The notes beneath the pieces are model-generated. The model saw nothing but the letters and a program-made list of their open reading frames with translations, made no database searches and was not told the origin of the DNA. From the NCBI GenBank assembly GCA_025362195.1, contig JANYHV010000305.1:1-35116 (forward strand): DNA of 35,116 nt, in the 5' to 3' direction. The stretch is from Fimbriiglobus sp. (GTDB lineage Bacteria > Planctomycetota > Planctomycetia > Gemmatales > Gemmataceae). Position 1 is the stretch's first letter. Each line of letters starts with the position of its first letter. Positions 1 through 8,932 of the stretch are shown piece by piece. A program made the translations under genes and the position numbers.

Positions 1-47
1 GCCGCGACCGCCCGCTCGGCGTCCAGGAGTAAGGCCGGGTCGTCCAT
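1..47 (-). CDS. 5' end of a minus-strand CDS running off the window edge (MDDPALLLDAERAVA...)
   Basis: ATG on the minus strand at 47..45 with an open frame to the edge; same strand as the upstream amidohydrolase. Only 15 codons visible. Confidence 0.3.
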   Translation of the reverse strand, partial: MDDPALLLDAERAVA

Positions 48-153
48 CGGTGCCCCGGGTCAGTTCGCCGCCACCCCCCAGGTTGGCGCGCCGCCGGCGA
101 ACTGAGTCGCGGATTCCCGGGAAACTTTCCCCGGCGACGGTGCACGCGCGGGG

Positions 154-3100
154 TTACGGCCTGGCGGGAGGTGAGCCGGGGGACGGGGCGGACTGCACTT
201 CCGTGAGCCGCTTGCGGTACCGGTCGTACAGCTTGGTCTGCTTGTTCGTCGGCTCGTAGCCGCGGCCGTCGACGACCACCGCGAGCACCTGCGTGGACGG
301 CTGGAGGATGTCGCCGGTGGTGACGACGAGGTTGGCCCTGTAGCCGGCCGCGAGGTCGCCGAGGCGGTCGCCGACGCCCAGGATTTGCGCCGCGTTGGTC
401 GTCACCGCCTTCAAGCCTTCGTCGGGCGGCAGGCCGTGGGCGACCGCCATCGCCGCCTCGTAGGGCAGGTTGCGGGCGTTGCTCGACCCGGCCGAGCGGA
501 TGCAGAAGCGGACCCCCGCGGCGTGCAACTTGGCGGCTGCGGCGTAGGGCGAATCGTACCGGTCGCCGGCGTCCTGCGGGAGCGCCATGACCGGCCCGAG
601 GATGACCGGCACGTCGCGCCGCTTCAACTCCGCGGCCACCTTCCACGCCTCGACCCCGCCGCTCAGGATCAGCTTCACCTTGAGTTCGTCGGCGAGCTTG
701 AGCGCGGCGCGGATGTCGCCGGCCCGGTTGGCCTCGATGACCACCGGCTTCTCGCCGCGGGCGTACGGGCCGACGGCCTCCAGGCGGGGGTCGGCCGGGG
801 CGTCCGGGTTCGCCTTCCGCGTCGCGTCGTAGCGGCGGGCCTGGTCGAAGAGGTCGCGCAACTTCCGCAACTTGTCGTCCCGCTTGCGCTTCTCGGCCGC
901 GGGGCCGGTGCCGGCCGGCCAGTTCGGGTTGCCCAGCCGCTCGGCCGGCTCGGGCGGGAACTCGACGTGCAGGGCGAGCGGGTCCACGACGACCATTTCC
1001 GTCGGCACCCAGCCGGCCAGGTTGATGAGCGCGCCCTGCCCCGCGACCGTCGAGCCGGTCGGCCGGGTGACGACGGTGGTGATGCCGTTGGCGCGGGTGA
1101 CCGGGATCAACTCGGAGTCCGGGTTGACGGCCGTGGCGGCGCGCAGGTCGGGCTGGAAGTCGCCGCCGTCCTTGAAGTCGGCCGTCTCGCGGGCCGACGC
1201 GATCTCGACCAGCCCCAGCACCGTGCCGGCGTCGATCATGCCCGGGTAAACGTGCCGGCCGGTCGCGTCGACGACGACCTCGCCGGGACTCGCCTTACGC
1301 TCCCCGGCCGACGCCGGCTTCACCTCCGTGATCGTCCGGCCGGTGTAGACGACGGTGCCGACGAACGCCGGCTTGCCGGGCAGGTGAACGGTCGCGCCGC
1401 GCAGCACGACCGGCCCGCGCGGGTTGTCCGGCAAGGCGGCGAACTTGGCCGGGGTCGAGTCGCCCGGCTTGACCGCGGCCGCCGCGGACGGCGCGAACTC
1501 GGCCGCGTGCTGGAAGTAAACCTCGCCGTCGATCAGCGTCATCTCGCACCGGCTGTAGGCGTTCAGCGGGTGGCCGTTGAACACCGCCAGGTCGGCGTCC
1601 TTGCCGACTTCGAGGGTGCCGAGCCGCGTGCCCAGGCCGAGTTGCTCGGCCCCGTTCCGGGTGATCGTCCGCAGGGCCTCGTCGGCGGTCAGGCCGCCGT
1701 ACTTGACCATCTTCGCCGCCTCGGCGGTCATGTGCCGCATCAGCTCGTTGTCGTCGGACTTGAGGCAGACGCTCGCGCCGGCGTCGTGCAGGAGTTTGGC
1801 CGCGTACGGGATCGCGTCGAACGCCTCGACCTTGTACGCCCACCAGTCGCTGAACAGGCTCACGCTGGCCCCGTGCGCGGCGACCTCCGGGGCGACCTTG
1901 TACCCTTCGAGGACGTGCTGGAGGGACTGGACCTTGAACTCGAACCGGTCGGCGACCCGCAGCAGCATGAGGATTTCGTCGGCCCGGTAGCAGTGGCAGT
2001 GGACCTTCAAATCGCCCGAGAGCACGTCGGCCAGGGCTTCGAGCCGCAGGTCGCGGCGCGGCTCCGGGGCGGTCTTGTCGCGGCCGTAGGCGTCCCAAGA
2101 TTTGCGGTACGCCCGGGCCTCGCTGAACGCGCGGACCAGCACCGCCTCGACGCCCGGGCGGCTGTTCGGGAAGCGGCCGTCGGTCCGCTTGACGTTCTCC
2201 CCGAGGGCGAACTTGACGCCGCGCGGGCCGGCGGTCACGAGCATCTCCTTGGCCGGCCGGCCGACCTTCATCTTGACGACCGCGTCCTGCCCGCCGACGA
2301 CGTTGGCGCTGCCGTGGAGCAGGCGGGCGGTCGTGACGCCGCCGGCCGCGGCACGGTGAATCTGCGGGTCGTCCGAGTCGAGCGCGTCCCGCACCCGGAC
2401 CTCGGGGACGACCGACAGCGACGCCTCGTTGACCCCGCCGCTGATGGCGAAGTGCGAGTGCGTATCGATGATCCCGGGCATGACGAACATCCCGGTCGCG
2501 TCGATCACCTTGACGCCGTCGGGCACGGTCAGGTCGGGGCCGACGGCGCGAATCTTGCCGCCGCGTACGAGAACGTCGGCACGGGGGAAGTCCTTGCCGG
2601 TCGCCGTCAGGACGGTCGCGTTGCGGATCAAAACGTCGCCGCCGGTCTTCAAACTCGGGGTGCGGTCGGCTTCGGTTTCGGAAGTCAACCGCTCGACCGC
2701 CTCCAGCGCCGGGGCGAGCGCGCGGACGGCGTCGCCGGGGACCGGGCCGGCCGACTTCGCCGGGGTCTTCGCGGGGGACTTCGTCGGCACGGCGGTGGGG
2801 ATACTCGGCTCGGCCGGCGGGTCGGTCGGGTCGGCCGCGCGACCGCGGCGACCGGGGCCGGCGTCCGCGACGACCGGTTCGGGGAGCGGGGCGTCGGGGT
2901 CGATCTTGATGCCGTCGGCGAAGACGAACTTGACCTTCGTCGCGGCGGCCAGGAAGTCGCCGTCGGCGACGGTCAGGTGCGCCGCCCGCCCGACGGTCAC
3001 CCGGCCGAGTTGGGCCGGGACGCCGAGAATTTCCGCCGCCGTCGTCGTCAGGGCGGCGAGCGCGGCGTCGGCCGGCAACCCCGCCTCGACGGCCTTGCGC

Positions 3101-4200
3101 AGGTTGCCGCGGAACGTGTCGCCCGGCTTGTCGCCGGTGATCCCGGCGGTCGAGAAGGCGAAGCGGACGCCGGCCTTGTGCAGCGCCGCGGCACACCCGG
3201 CGTCGAGCTTGCGCAGCCGCTCGCGGTCCTCCCGGACGCGGACCGGGCTGTCGGCGTCGCGCTCGCCGGCGTCGGCGAAGTCGAGCCGCAGGAGCACCGG
3301 CACGCCGGCCGCCTTGAGCCGGTCGGCGACCTTCCAGGCCGACCGCCCGCCGACGATCAGCGGCTTCAGCTTGAACTCCTCGGCGAAGTCGAGGGCGCGG
3401 TGGATCTGGTCGGCCGTATCGGCGTCGAAGGCGACCGGCAATCGGCCGTCCAGGCAGGGCGCGAGGGCTTCGAGGGCCGGGTCGGCGGCCGGCCGGCGGC
3501 CCACGCTCCCGCCGGCCGCGAACGCCTTGCCCTGCCGCGACCGCCAGCCGGCGTCGAGGAACGCCTGCCGGCAGTGGGCGACGGTGCCCATGAGCGCGAT
3601 CGGGTAGTCGCCGCCGAAGAGTTGCCGCAGGGCCGCGTGCTGGGCCACGGTTTCCCGCAGCACGGCGTCCCGCGGGACCGCGCCGCTCAGGCTGACGAGC
3701 GTGCTCGTGCCGTTCAGGTAGCCGCCCTCCGGGGTCACGAGTTGGGCGGTGAACCCGGCCTTCCGCCACGCGGTCACGGCCTCCTCGTCGGCCTTGAGCG
3801 CGGCCCGGACCTGGAACTCCGGCGTCATCCCCTTGCGGTGGTCCGGCTTGGTCGCCGCGAGCGGGCCGGCCGCGAGGTCTTCCGGGGCCGGCGGGCCGCC
3901 CGCGGACCGCCGCAAGGCCGCGTCGTAGCCGCGCGGACTGCCGGCGTCGATGAACCCGGCGTACACGGTCAAGCCGGTGCCGTCGATCACGACCGCGTCC
4001 GGCGGCACCGGCACGTCCGGGCCGACGGCGACGATGACGCCGTCGCGGACGACGACGGTCGCCTTCGCCAGGACTTCGCCCGGCGCGACGACGACCCGCG
4101 CGCCGGTCACGGCGTGGCACGGGGCCGGCCGCTGGGCGACCGCGGCGGACGACAGGAGCAACGGGACGACGAGCAGGAAGCCGAGGGTGAGCCGGGGCAT
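154..4200 (-). CDS. Secreted multi-module amidohydrolase (three tandem amidohydrolase/imidazolonepropionase-like modules)
   Basis: Long ORF. Starting at the second ATG (4200) gives a signal peptide (MPRLTLGFLLVVPLLLSSAAVAQ). Central module has PGIIDTHSHF, HCHC, and the C-terminal GTLEVGKDADLAVFNGHPL signature; flanking modules have the same fold signatures (TVGRAAHLTVADGD, DLAAGYRANLVVTTGD). Alternative start at 4212. Confidence 0.9.
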   Translation of the reverse strand: MPRLTLGFLLVVPLLLSSAAVAQRPAPCHAVTGARVVVAPGEVLAKATVVVRDGVIVAVGPDVPVPPDAVVIDGTGLTVYAGFIDAGSPRGYDAALRRSAGGPPAPEDLAAGPLAATKPDHRKGMTPEFQVRAALKADEEAVTAWRKAGFTAQLVTPEGGYLNGTSTLVSLSGAVPRDAVLRETVAQHAALRQLFGGDYPIALMGTVAHCRQAFLDAGWRSRQGKAFAAGGSVGRRPAADPALEALAPCLDGRLPVAFDADTADQIHRALDFAEEFKLKPLIVGGRSAWKVADRLKAAGVPVLLRLDFADAGERDADSPVRVREDRERLRKLDAGCAAALHKAGVRFAFSTAGITGDKPGDTFRGNLRKAVEAGLPADAALAALTTTAAEILGVPAQLGRVTVGRAAHLTVADGDFLAAATKVKFVFADGIKIDPDAPLPEPVVADAGPGRRGRAADPTDPPAEPSIPTAVPTKSPAKTPAKSAGPVPGDAVRALAPALEAVERLTSETEADRTPSLKTGGDVLIRNATVLTATGKDFPRADVLVRGGKIRAVGPDLTVPDGVKVIDATGMFVMPGIIDTHSHFAISGGVNEASLSVVPEVRVRDALDSDDPQIHRAAAGGVTTARLLHGSANVVGGQDAVVKMKVGRPAKEMLVTAGPRGVKFALGENVKRTDGRFPNSRPGVEAVLVRAFSEARAYRKSWDAYGRDKTAPEPRRDLRLEALADVLSGDLKVHCHCYRADEILMLLRVADRFEFKVQSLQHVLEGYKVAPEVAAHGASVSLFSDWWAYKVEAFDAIPYAAKLLHDAGASVCLKSDDNELMRHMTAEAAKMVKYGGLTADEALRTITRNGAEQLGLGTRLGTLEVGKDADLAVFNGHPLNAYSRCEMTLIDGEVYFQHAAEFAPSAAAAVKPGDSTPAKFAALPDNPRGPVVLRGATVHLPGKPAFVGTVVYTGRTITEVKPASAGERKASPGEVVVDATGRHVYPGMIDAGTVLGLVEIASARETADFKDGGDFQPDLRAATAVNPDSELIPVTRANGITTVVTRPTGSTVAGQGALINLAGWVPTEMVVVDPLALHVEFPPEPAERLGNPNWPAGTGPAAEKRKRDDKLRKLRDLFDQARRYDATRKANPDAPADPRLEAVGPYARGEKPVVIEANRAGDIRAALKLADELKVKLILSGGVEAWKVAAELKRRDVPVILGPVMALPQDAGDRYDSPYAAAAKLHAAGVRFCIRSAGSSNARNLPYEAAMAVAHGLPPDEGLKAVTTNAAQILGVGDRLGDLAAGYRANLVVTTGDILQPSTQVLAVVVDGRGYEPTNKQTKLYDRYRKRLTEVQSAPSPGSPPARP

Positions 4201-4482
4201 GACACGATCCATCGGGGGGACGTGGTGGGACCAGGTGCGATTCCGGAAGCGGGGGAGACGTGCGGCTTCCTACCGGCAAATGATAGCAACTCCCGCCACG
4301 CAACGGCCGACTTCCCGCCGGACGCCGCGGGCCGCCGGTCCTGAGGCGAGCGAGTCCCTCGAAATTCACCCCGAGTAGGACGGGAGCCTGACCGGAATCC
4401 CAGTACCCGGAATCGAGGAATGGCAACGGGGGCGGCGCACGGGTACAGTAACCGCGCGACACCCAGCGGCCGGAGGCGAGCG

Positions 4483-5541
4483 ATGAGCAGGCGAACGAGA
4501 GCAATTTTGGCGGGCGGGCTTGTGGTGGCCGCGGTGGTTGCCGTCGCGGTCGGCTACCCCGTCGCGGAGCGGTGGGCCGTCGAGCGGGATGTCCGGCGGA
4601 CCGGCTCGGCCGACCTCCCGCCGGCGGAGCGTGGGGCGCTCGCGGACCGGCTCCGCACGGCGGCCGCGCGGCCGGGCCTGTCCCCCGCCGCGCGGGTGCG
4701 GCGACTGGACGCGGCCGGGCTGGCGTTCCTCCGGGCCGGTCGGGCGGCCGAGGCCAAGCCGCTATTCCGGGCCGAGTACGACGCGATCCGGGCCACCGCC
4801 GCGCCGGACGAACTGATCGACGCCCTCAACAAACTCAACAACGCGACGCCCTCCGCCACGACGGCCGAGGAGTTGGACGAGGTGCGGCAAAACCACGCCG
4901 CCATTCGCTTCCTCGCCGCGCGGGCTACGGGCGTGACTTCGGCGGCGATCGTGAAGGCGTCGCCGGCCGCCCTCGCGCGCCACGTCGAGCAGTACGTCCG
5001 CCAATCCCAAGGCGCACTGACGCCCGCCGAAAAGCGATCCCTCCTCGACGAGGCCGTGGCGCTCCGCGAAGGGGCGCTCGGCGCGTGGCAGGAGTCCGCC
5101 GACGCCACGGCGCTGCTGGGGCTGGCCGAAGCGCTGGAGCAGCGGGGCGACCGCGACCGGGCCGTCGCCGTGTCCGAGCGGGTCGCCGGGTTCGCGGACG
5201 CGGGGGCGGCCGCGGCCTTCGAGAGGGTGTACCGACTCCGCTACCCCGACCGCGCCGACCCGCGCCGGGCGGCGGCCCTGCTCGCCTGGCTCGCCGGCCG
5301 CCCGGCCGGAGAGGCGACGGCGGCGATCCGGCAGGAGTTGGGGTTCTGCCACCTGGCCCTGAAGCAGTACCCCGAGGCGGCGGAAGTGCTCGGCGCGTTG
5401 GTCACCCGCACCGGGGCCGAGGCCGACGCCGACGTCCTCGCGTACAACCTCACGCTGTACGCCGTCGCCCTCGACAACGCCGGCCGCAAGGCCGAGGCCG
5501 ACGCCGTCCGCGTGCGACTCGGGACCGCCGTCAAGAAGTGA
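4483..5541 (+). CDS. Membrane-anchored TPR-like protein of unknown function
   Basis: ATG at 4483 preceded by GGAGGCGAG; N-terminal TM helix (AILAGGLVVAAVVAVAVGYPV); alpha-helical, Ala/Arg-rich repeats with TPR-like segments (LGFCHLALKQYPEAAEVLGALV). Confidence 0.75.
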   Translation: MSRRTRAILAGGLVVAAVVAVAVGYPVAERWAVERDVRRTGSADLPPAERGALADRLRTAAARPGLSPAARVRRLDAAGLAFLRAGRAAEAKPLFRAEYDAIRATAAPDELIDALNKLNNATPSATTAEELDEVRQNHAAIRFLAARATGVTSAAIVKASPAALARHVEQYVRQSQGALTPAEKRSLLDEAVALREGALGAWQESADATALLGLAEALEQRGDRDRAVAVSERVAGFADAGAAAAFERVYRLRYPDRADPRRAAALLAWLAGRPAGEATAAIRQELGFCHLALKQYPEAAEVLGALVTRTGAEADADVLAYNLTLYAVALDNAGRKAEADAVRVRLGTAVKK

Positions 5542-5634
5542 CCGCCACGTCGCGATCCCGATCCGGACGGGTCTCGTTTTCCCGCCGACGGGTTCAAGGA
5601 ATCGGTTGAGCGGCCCGGCGCGCACGTTCGGCGC

Positions 5635-8124
5635 TCACCGGACGAGTCGAGGCGCGGGACAGTTTTCGAGTGGGTACGCGGCCCGCTCGGCCCGCCACTT
5701 GGCCGCGCCGGCGGCGTCGCCGCGCTCGGTCGCGCGTGCGGCGAGCAGGTCCGCGACCTCCGCCAGGAGTGTCTTGTACCGGGGGGACACGGCCGCCGCC
5801 CGGGCCGTCATCCCCTGGTAACCGTCGAGCAGGAACGCCTCGGCGTCGGCGAACTTCTTTTGGCCGGCCAGGGCCTGGCCGAGCAGCGCGGCGGTGGCGA
5901 ACGTCGTCCACTGCTTCGGCTCGCGCCGGCGGCGGGTGACGAGGCTGGCGCGGAAGTGCCCCTCGGCGGCCGCCCAGTCTTTGCCGTCGAGGGCGACGCG
6001 CCCCAGGGCGAAGTGCAAACGGGCGGCCCACGGCTCGTCGGCCCTCGCGCGCTCGTGGAGGAGTACGCTCTCGAGGATGCGGCGCGCCTCGGCCGACCGG
6101 CCGGCGACGCGGTACGCGTCGGCGAGGTTGGCCTGGACGATATCGACGAGTTCCGGGTTGACGGGGTCCCGCGCGGCCCAGGCCGCCGCGTCTTCGAGCT
6201 GCCGGACCGCCGGCTCCGGCCGGCCGAGGTCGAGGAGGGTCTGGGCGACGTCGTTGCGGTACAGGACGTTCCCCTCGTCGCCGGGGAGGGCCTGGAAGTA
6301 CGGGGTTTTCGTCAACTCCACCGCCTTCTCGGCGACCGCCAAGGCTTCCTTGAGGCGGCCGGCGGCCCGGAGGGCTTCGTTCAGCTTGTGCATGCCGAAC
6401 AGGGTTTCTTTGTGCTGCGGGCCGTAATTCGGGTCGGCTTCCATGAGACTCAGCGCCCGCTCCAGGTGCGGAATCCCCTCGGCCGGCTCGCCGACGCCGA
6501 CGAGGCTGTCGCCCACCGCCCAGCGGATCAGGGTCTCGGACCGGTTGGTGAGGCTGGTCCGCTGGCCGATCCGCGCCGCGGCCCGGCGCATGGCCTCCCG
6601 GAGGGTTAAATCGGGGTCCACCACCTCGAGCCAGTTGGCCTGCTGGCGGACGTCGGCTTGCGACAGGATGTCCTGGTAGATGAACGAAGCGAGTTCCTGG
6701 GCGGCCAGGCGGGACTGCTCGGCGAGGTCGCGCGCCCGGCGGGCCTCGTCGCGCTCGACCTCGGCCAACTTCTCGGCGACGCCGGCCCGCTCGGCCTGTC
6801 CGACCGCTTCGAGTTGCAGGCGCTCGGCGACGAGGCGGTCCCTCTGGGCTTGGACCAGCCCGGCCGTCGTGCCGATCACCCCGGCGACCAGCGCGAACAG
6901 CACCAGGGCGACGACCGACACCGGCCCGCGGTAGCGGCGGGCGAACTTCCGTGCGCGGTAGGCGGCCGACGGCGGGGCGGCGTGGACCGGCTCCCCGCCC
7001 AGGTACCGCTCCACGTCCGCGGCCAGCGAGTTCGCGGTCTGGTACCGGCGGCTGCGGTCTTTTTCCAGCGCCCGCATCACGATCCAGTCGAGTTCCCCGC
7101 GGACCAGTCCGGCCAACTTGCGCGGCTCGGTACTCCGCGCCGCGGCGATCGCCGGTAGGGTGGCCGCGGTGCTCAACTTGGTGCTCGGCCGGGGCGGCTC
7201 CTGCTCGCGGACGACCCGCAGAATCTCCAGCAAGCCGCCCGCCGCCAGCTCCTCGCGGCCCAGCGGCGTGGCCCCGGTGAGCAGTTCGTACAGCAGCACG
7301 CCCAGCGCGTACACGTCGGTCCGGGTGTCCACGTCCAGGGCGTTGAACGTGGCCTGCTCGGGACTCATGTACTCGGGCGTGCCGATGACCGACCCGAACC
7401 CGGTCATCAGCGTGCGGTCGGTGAGCGGCTGGCCGGCCGCCTTGGCCACGCCGAAGTCGATGACCTTGGGCACCGGCTTGTCGTCGTACCGGGCGACGAG
7501 CACGTTGCCCGGCTTCAAGTCGCGGTGGATGATCCCTTTCTGGTGGGCGTGCTGGACCGCCTGGCAGACCGGGACGAAGAGTTCGAGCCGCTCGCGCGGG
7601 GTCAGTTTGTGCTCGTCGCAGTACCGGGTGATCGGCACCCCTTTGACGAGTTCCATGACGAAGAACGGCCGGCCGCGGTCGGTCGCCCCGGCGTCCAGCA
7701 CGCGGGCGATGTTCGGGTGGTCCATCAGGGCGAGGGCCTGCCGCTCGGCCTCGAAGCGGGCCAGGACCTGGCGGCTGTCCATGCCCGGCTTGATGAGCTT
7801 GACGGCGACCGGCCGGCGGACCGGTTCGGTCTGCTGCGCCATCCAGACGCTGCCCATGCCGCCCTCGCCGAGAGGCTCGACGAGCTTGTACCGGCCGCCG
7901 ACGACCGTGCCCGCCCCCTCCCGCGGGGCCGGGCCGGGGGCCGGGGTCGTCCGCCGCAGGTCGGCGACGAGGTGGGGTTCGTCGGCGTCGAGGTCTTCCA
8001 GCGCGGCCTCGCACCGCGCGCACCCTTCGACGTGGGCGGCGACGGCGTCGGCGGCCGGGTCCGCCAGACTCCCCTGGTGGAAGGCGGTCAACGTCGTCGC
8101 GGGCGGGCAGTCGGGGGTGGGCAT
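5635..8124 (-). CDS. Serine/threonine protein kinase with N-terminal anti-sigma-type zinc finger, TM helix and C-terminal TPRs
   Basis: HVEGCARC zinc-finger motif; [57 protein letters not shown] kinase motifs; TM segment [25 protein letters not shown]-like tail. Start chosen at [12 protein letters not shown]. Confidence 0.92.
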   Translation of the reverse strand: MPTPDCPPATTLTAFHQGSLADPAADAVAAHVEGCARCEAALEDLDADEPHLVADLRRTTPAPGPAPREGAGTVVGGRYKLVEPLGEGGMGSVWMAQQTEPVRRPVAVKLIKPGMDSRQVLARFEAERQALALMDHPNIARVLDAGATDRGRPFFVMELVKGVPITRYCDEHKLTPRERLELFVPVCQAVQHAHQKGIIHRDLKPGNVLVARYDDKPVPKVIDFGVAKAAGQPLTDRTLMTGFGSVIGTPEYMSPEQATFNALDVDTRTDVYALGVLLYELLTGATPLGREELAAGGLLEILRVVREQEPPRPSTKLSTAATLPAIAAARSTEPRKLAGLVRGELDWIVMRALEKDRSRRYQTANSLAADVERYLGGEPVHAAPPSAAYRARKFARRYRGPVSVVALVLFALVAGVIGTTAGLVQAQRDRLVAERLQLEAVGQAERAGVAEKLAEVERDEARRARDLAEQSRLAAQELASFIYQDILSQADVRQQANWLEVVDPDLTLREAMRRAAARIGQRTSLTNRSETLIRWAVGDSLVGVGEPAEGIPHLERALSLMEADPNYGPQHKETLFGMHKLNEALRAAGRLKEALAVAEKAVELTKTPYFQALPGDEGNVLYRNDVAQTLLDLGRPEPAVRQLEDAAAWAARDPVNPELVDIVQANLADAYRVAGRSAEARRILESVLLHERARADEPWAARLHFALGRVALDGKDWAAAEGHFRASLVTRRRREPKQWTTFATAALLGQALAGQKKFADAEAFLLDGYQGMTARAAAVSPRYKTLLAEVADLLAARATERGDAAGAAKWRAERAAYPLENCPAPRLVR

Positions 8125-8207
8125 GGGTGGCGGCGGGTTGAAGTGGTGAAAGTAGTCGTTATACCATCCATCCCAGGCGTGTGACACCATCTTTCCCGAG
8201 TCCGTAC

Positions 8208-8810
8208 ATGTCGGCCGACGATCCGGACGCCCGCACCTCCCTGACACTGCTCGGCCGGCTGCGCGGCGACGACCCGGACGCCTGGTCCCGACTCGTCTAC
8301 CTGTACGGCCCACTGGTGCGAGCGTGGGCGGCGCGGCGCGGCGTCGTCGGGGCGGACGCCGAAGACGTTTCGCAGGAGGTGTTCCGGGCGGTCGCCGGGG
8401 GGCTGGCCGGGTTCCGCCGGGACCGCCCGACGGACACCTTCCGCGGCTGGCTGCACGGCATCACCCGGCACGCCCTGCTGCACCACTACCGCCGCGCCGG
8501 CCGCGAGCCGCGGGCCGCGGGCGGGACCGACTTCCGCGAGCGGATGGACGCCGTCCCCGACCCGGCCGCGGACGGCGAAATCGGGCCGGACTCGGCCGAC
8601 GATTCGACCGCCCTGTACCGCCGCGGGCTGGAGTTGGTGAAGGGCGAGTTCGAGGGCCGGACGTGGGAAATGTTCTGGCGGCACGTCGTGGACGGCCGCA
8701 CCCCGGCCGACGTGGCGGCCGACGCGGGCGTGACCGCGGCCGCCGTCCGCCAGGCCAAGTCCCGCGTCCTCCGCCGGCTGCGCGAGGAACTCGGGGACGT
8801 GATCGAGTAG
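8208..8810 (+). CDS. ECF-family RNA polymerase sigma-70 factor
   Basis: [37 protein letters not shown]...[13 protein letters not shown]...[19 protein letters not shown]...[31 protein letters not shown]: regions 2 and 4 recognisable. Confidence 0.93.
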   Translation: MSADDPDARTSLTLLGRLRGDDPDAWSRLVYLYGPLVRAWAARRGVVGADAEDVSQEVFRAVAGGLAGFRRDRPTDTFRGWLHGITRHALLHHYRRAGREPRAAGGTDFRERMDAVPDPAADGEIGPDSADDSTALYRRGLELVKGEFEGRTWEMFWRHVVDGRTPADVAADAGVTAAAVRQAKSRVLRRLREELGDVIE

Positions 8811-8932
8811 CGCCGCGCGGCGTCCGCGGCAAGTTTTTCAGATCGTGTCACAGCCCCGGGATGAGGTTGAGTGTCACCGTGCGGTCGGGCCTCCCCCGAG
8901 CCCGCGTGCCGGCCCTCACCCGGAGCATTCTC

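Noticed and set aside
385-4344. 1,319-aa plus-strand ORF antisense to the amidohydrolase
   Set aside because: Arg/Gly/Val/Asp-rich translation with no recognisable motifs; a high-GC genome leaves complementary frames open. The minus frame has clear amidohydrolase motifs.
1295-4504. 1,069-aa minus ORF overlapping the amidohydrolase in another frame
   Set aside because: Arg/Pro/Gly-rich shadow frame, no domain signatures.
5554-5580. Possible terminator GATCCCG-atccgga-CGGGTC followed by TCGTTTT
   Set aside because: Short, bulged stem and a mixed T-run; too weak to call.
5594-8023. 809-aa minus ORF and 31984-33549 minus ORF
   Set aside because: Alternative-frame shadows of the two kinases; the kinase motifs are only in the 5635-8124 and 31572-33254 frames.
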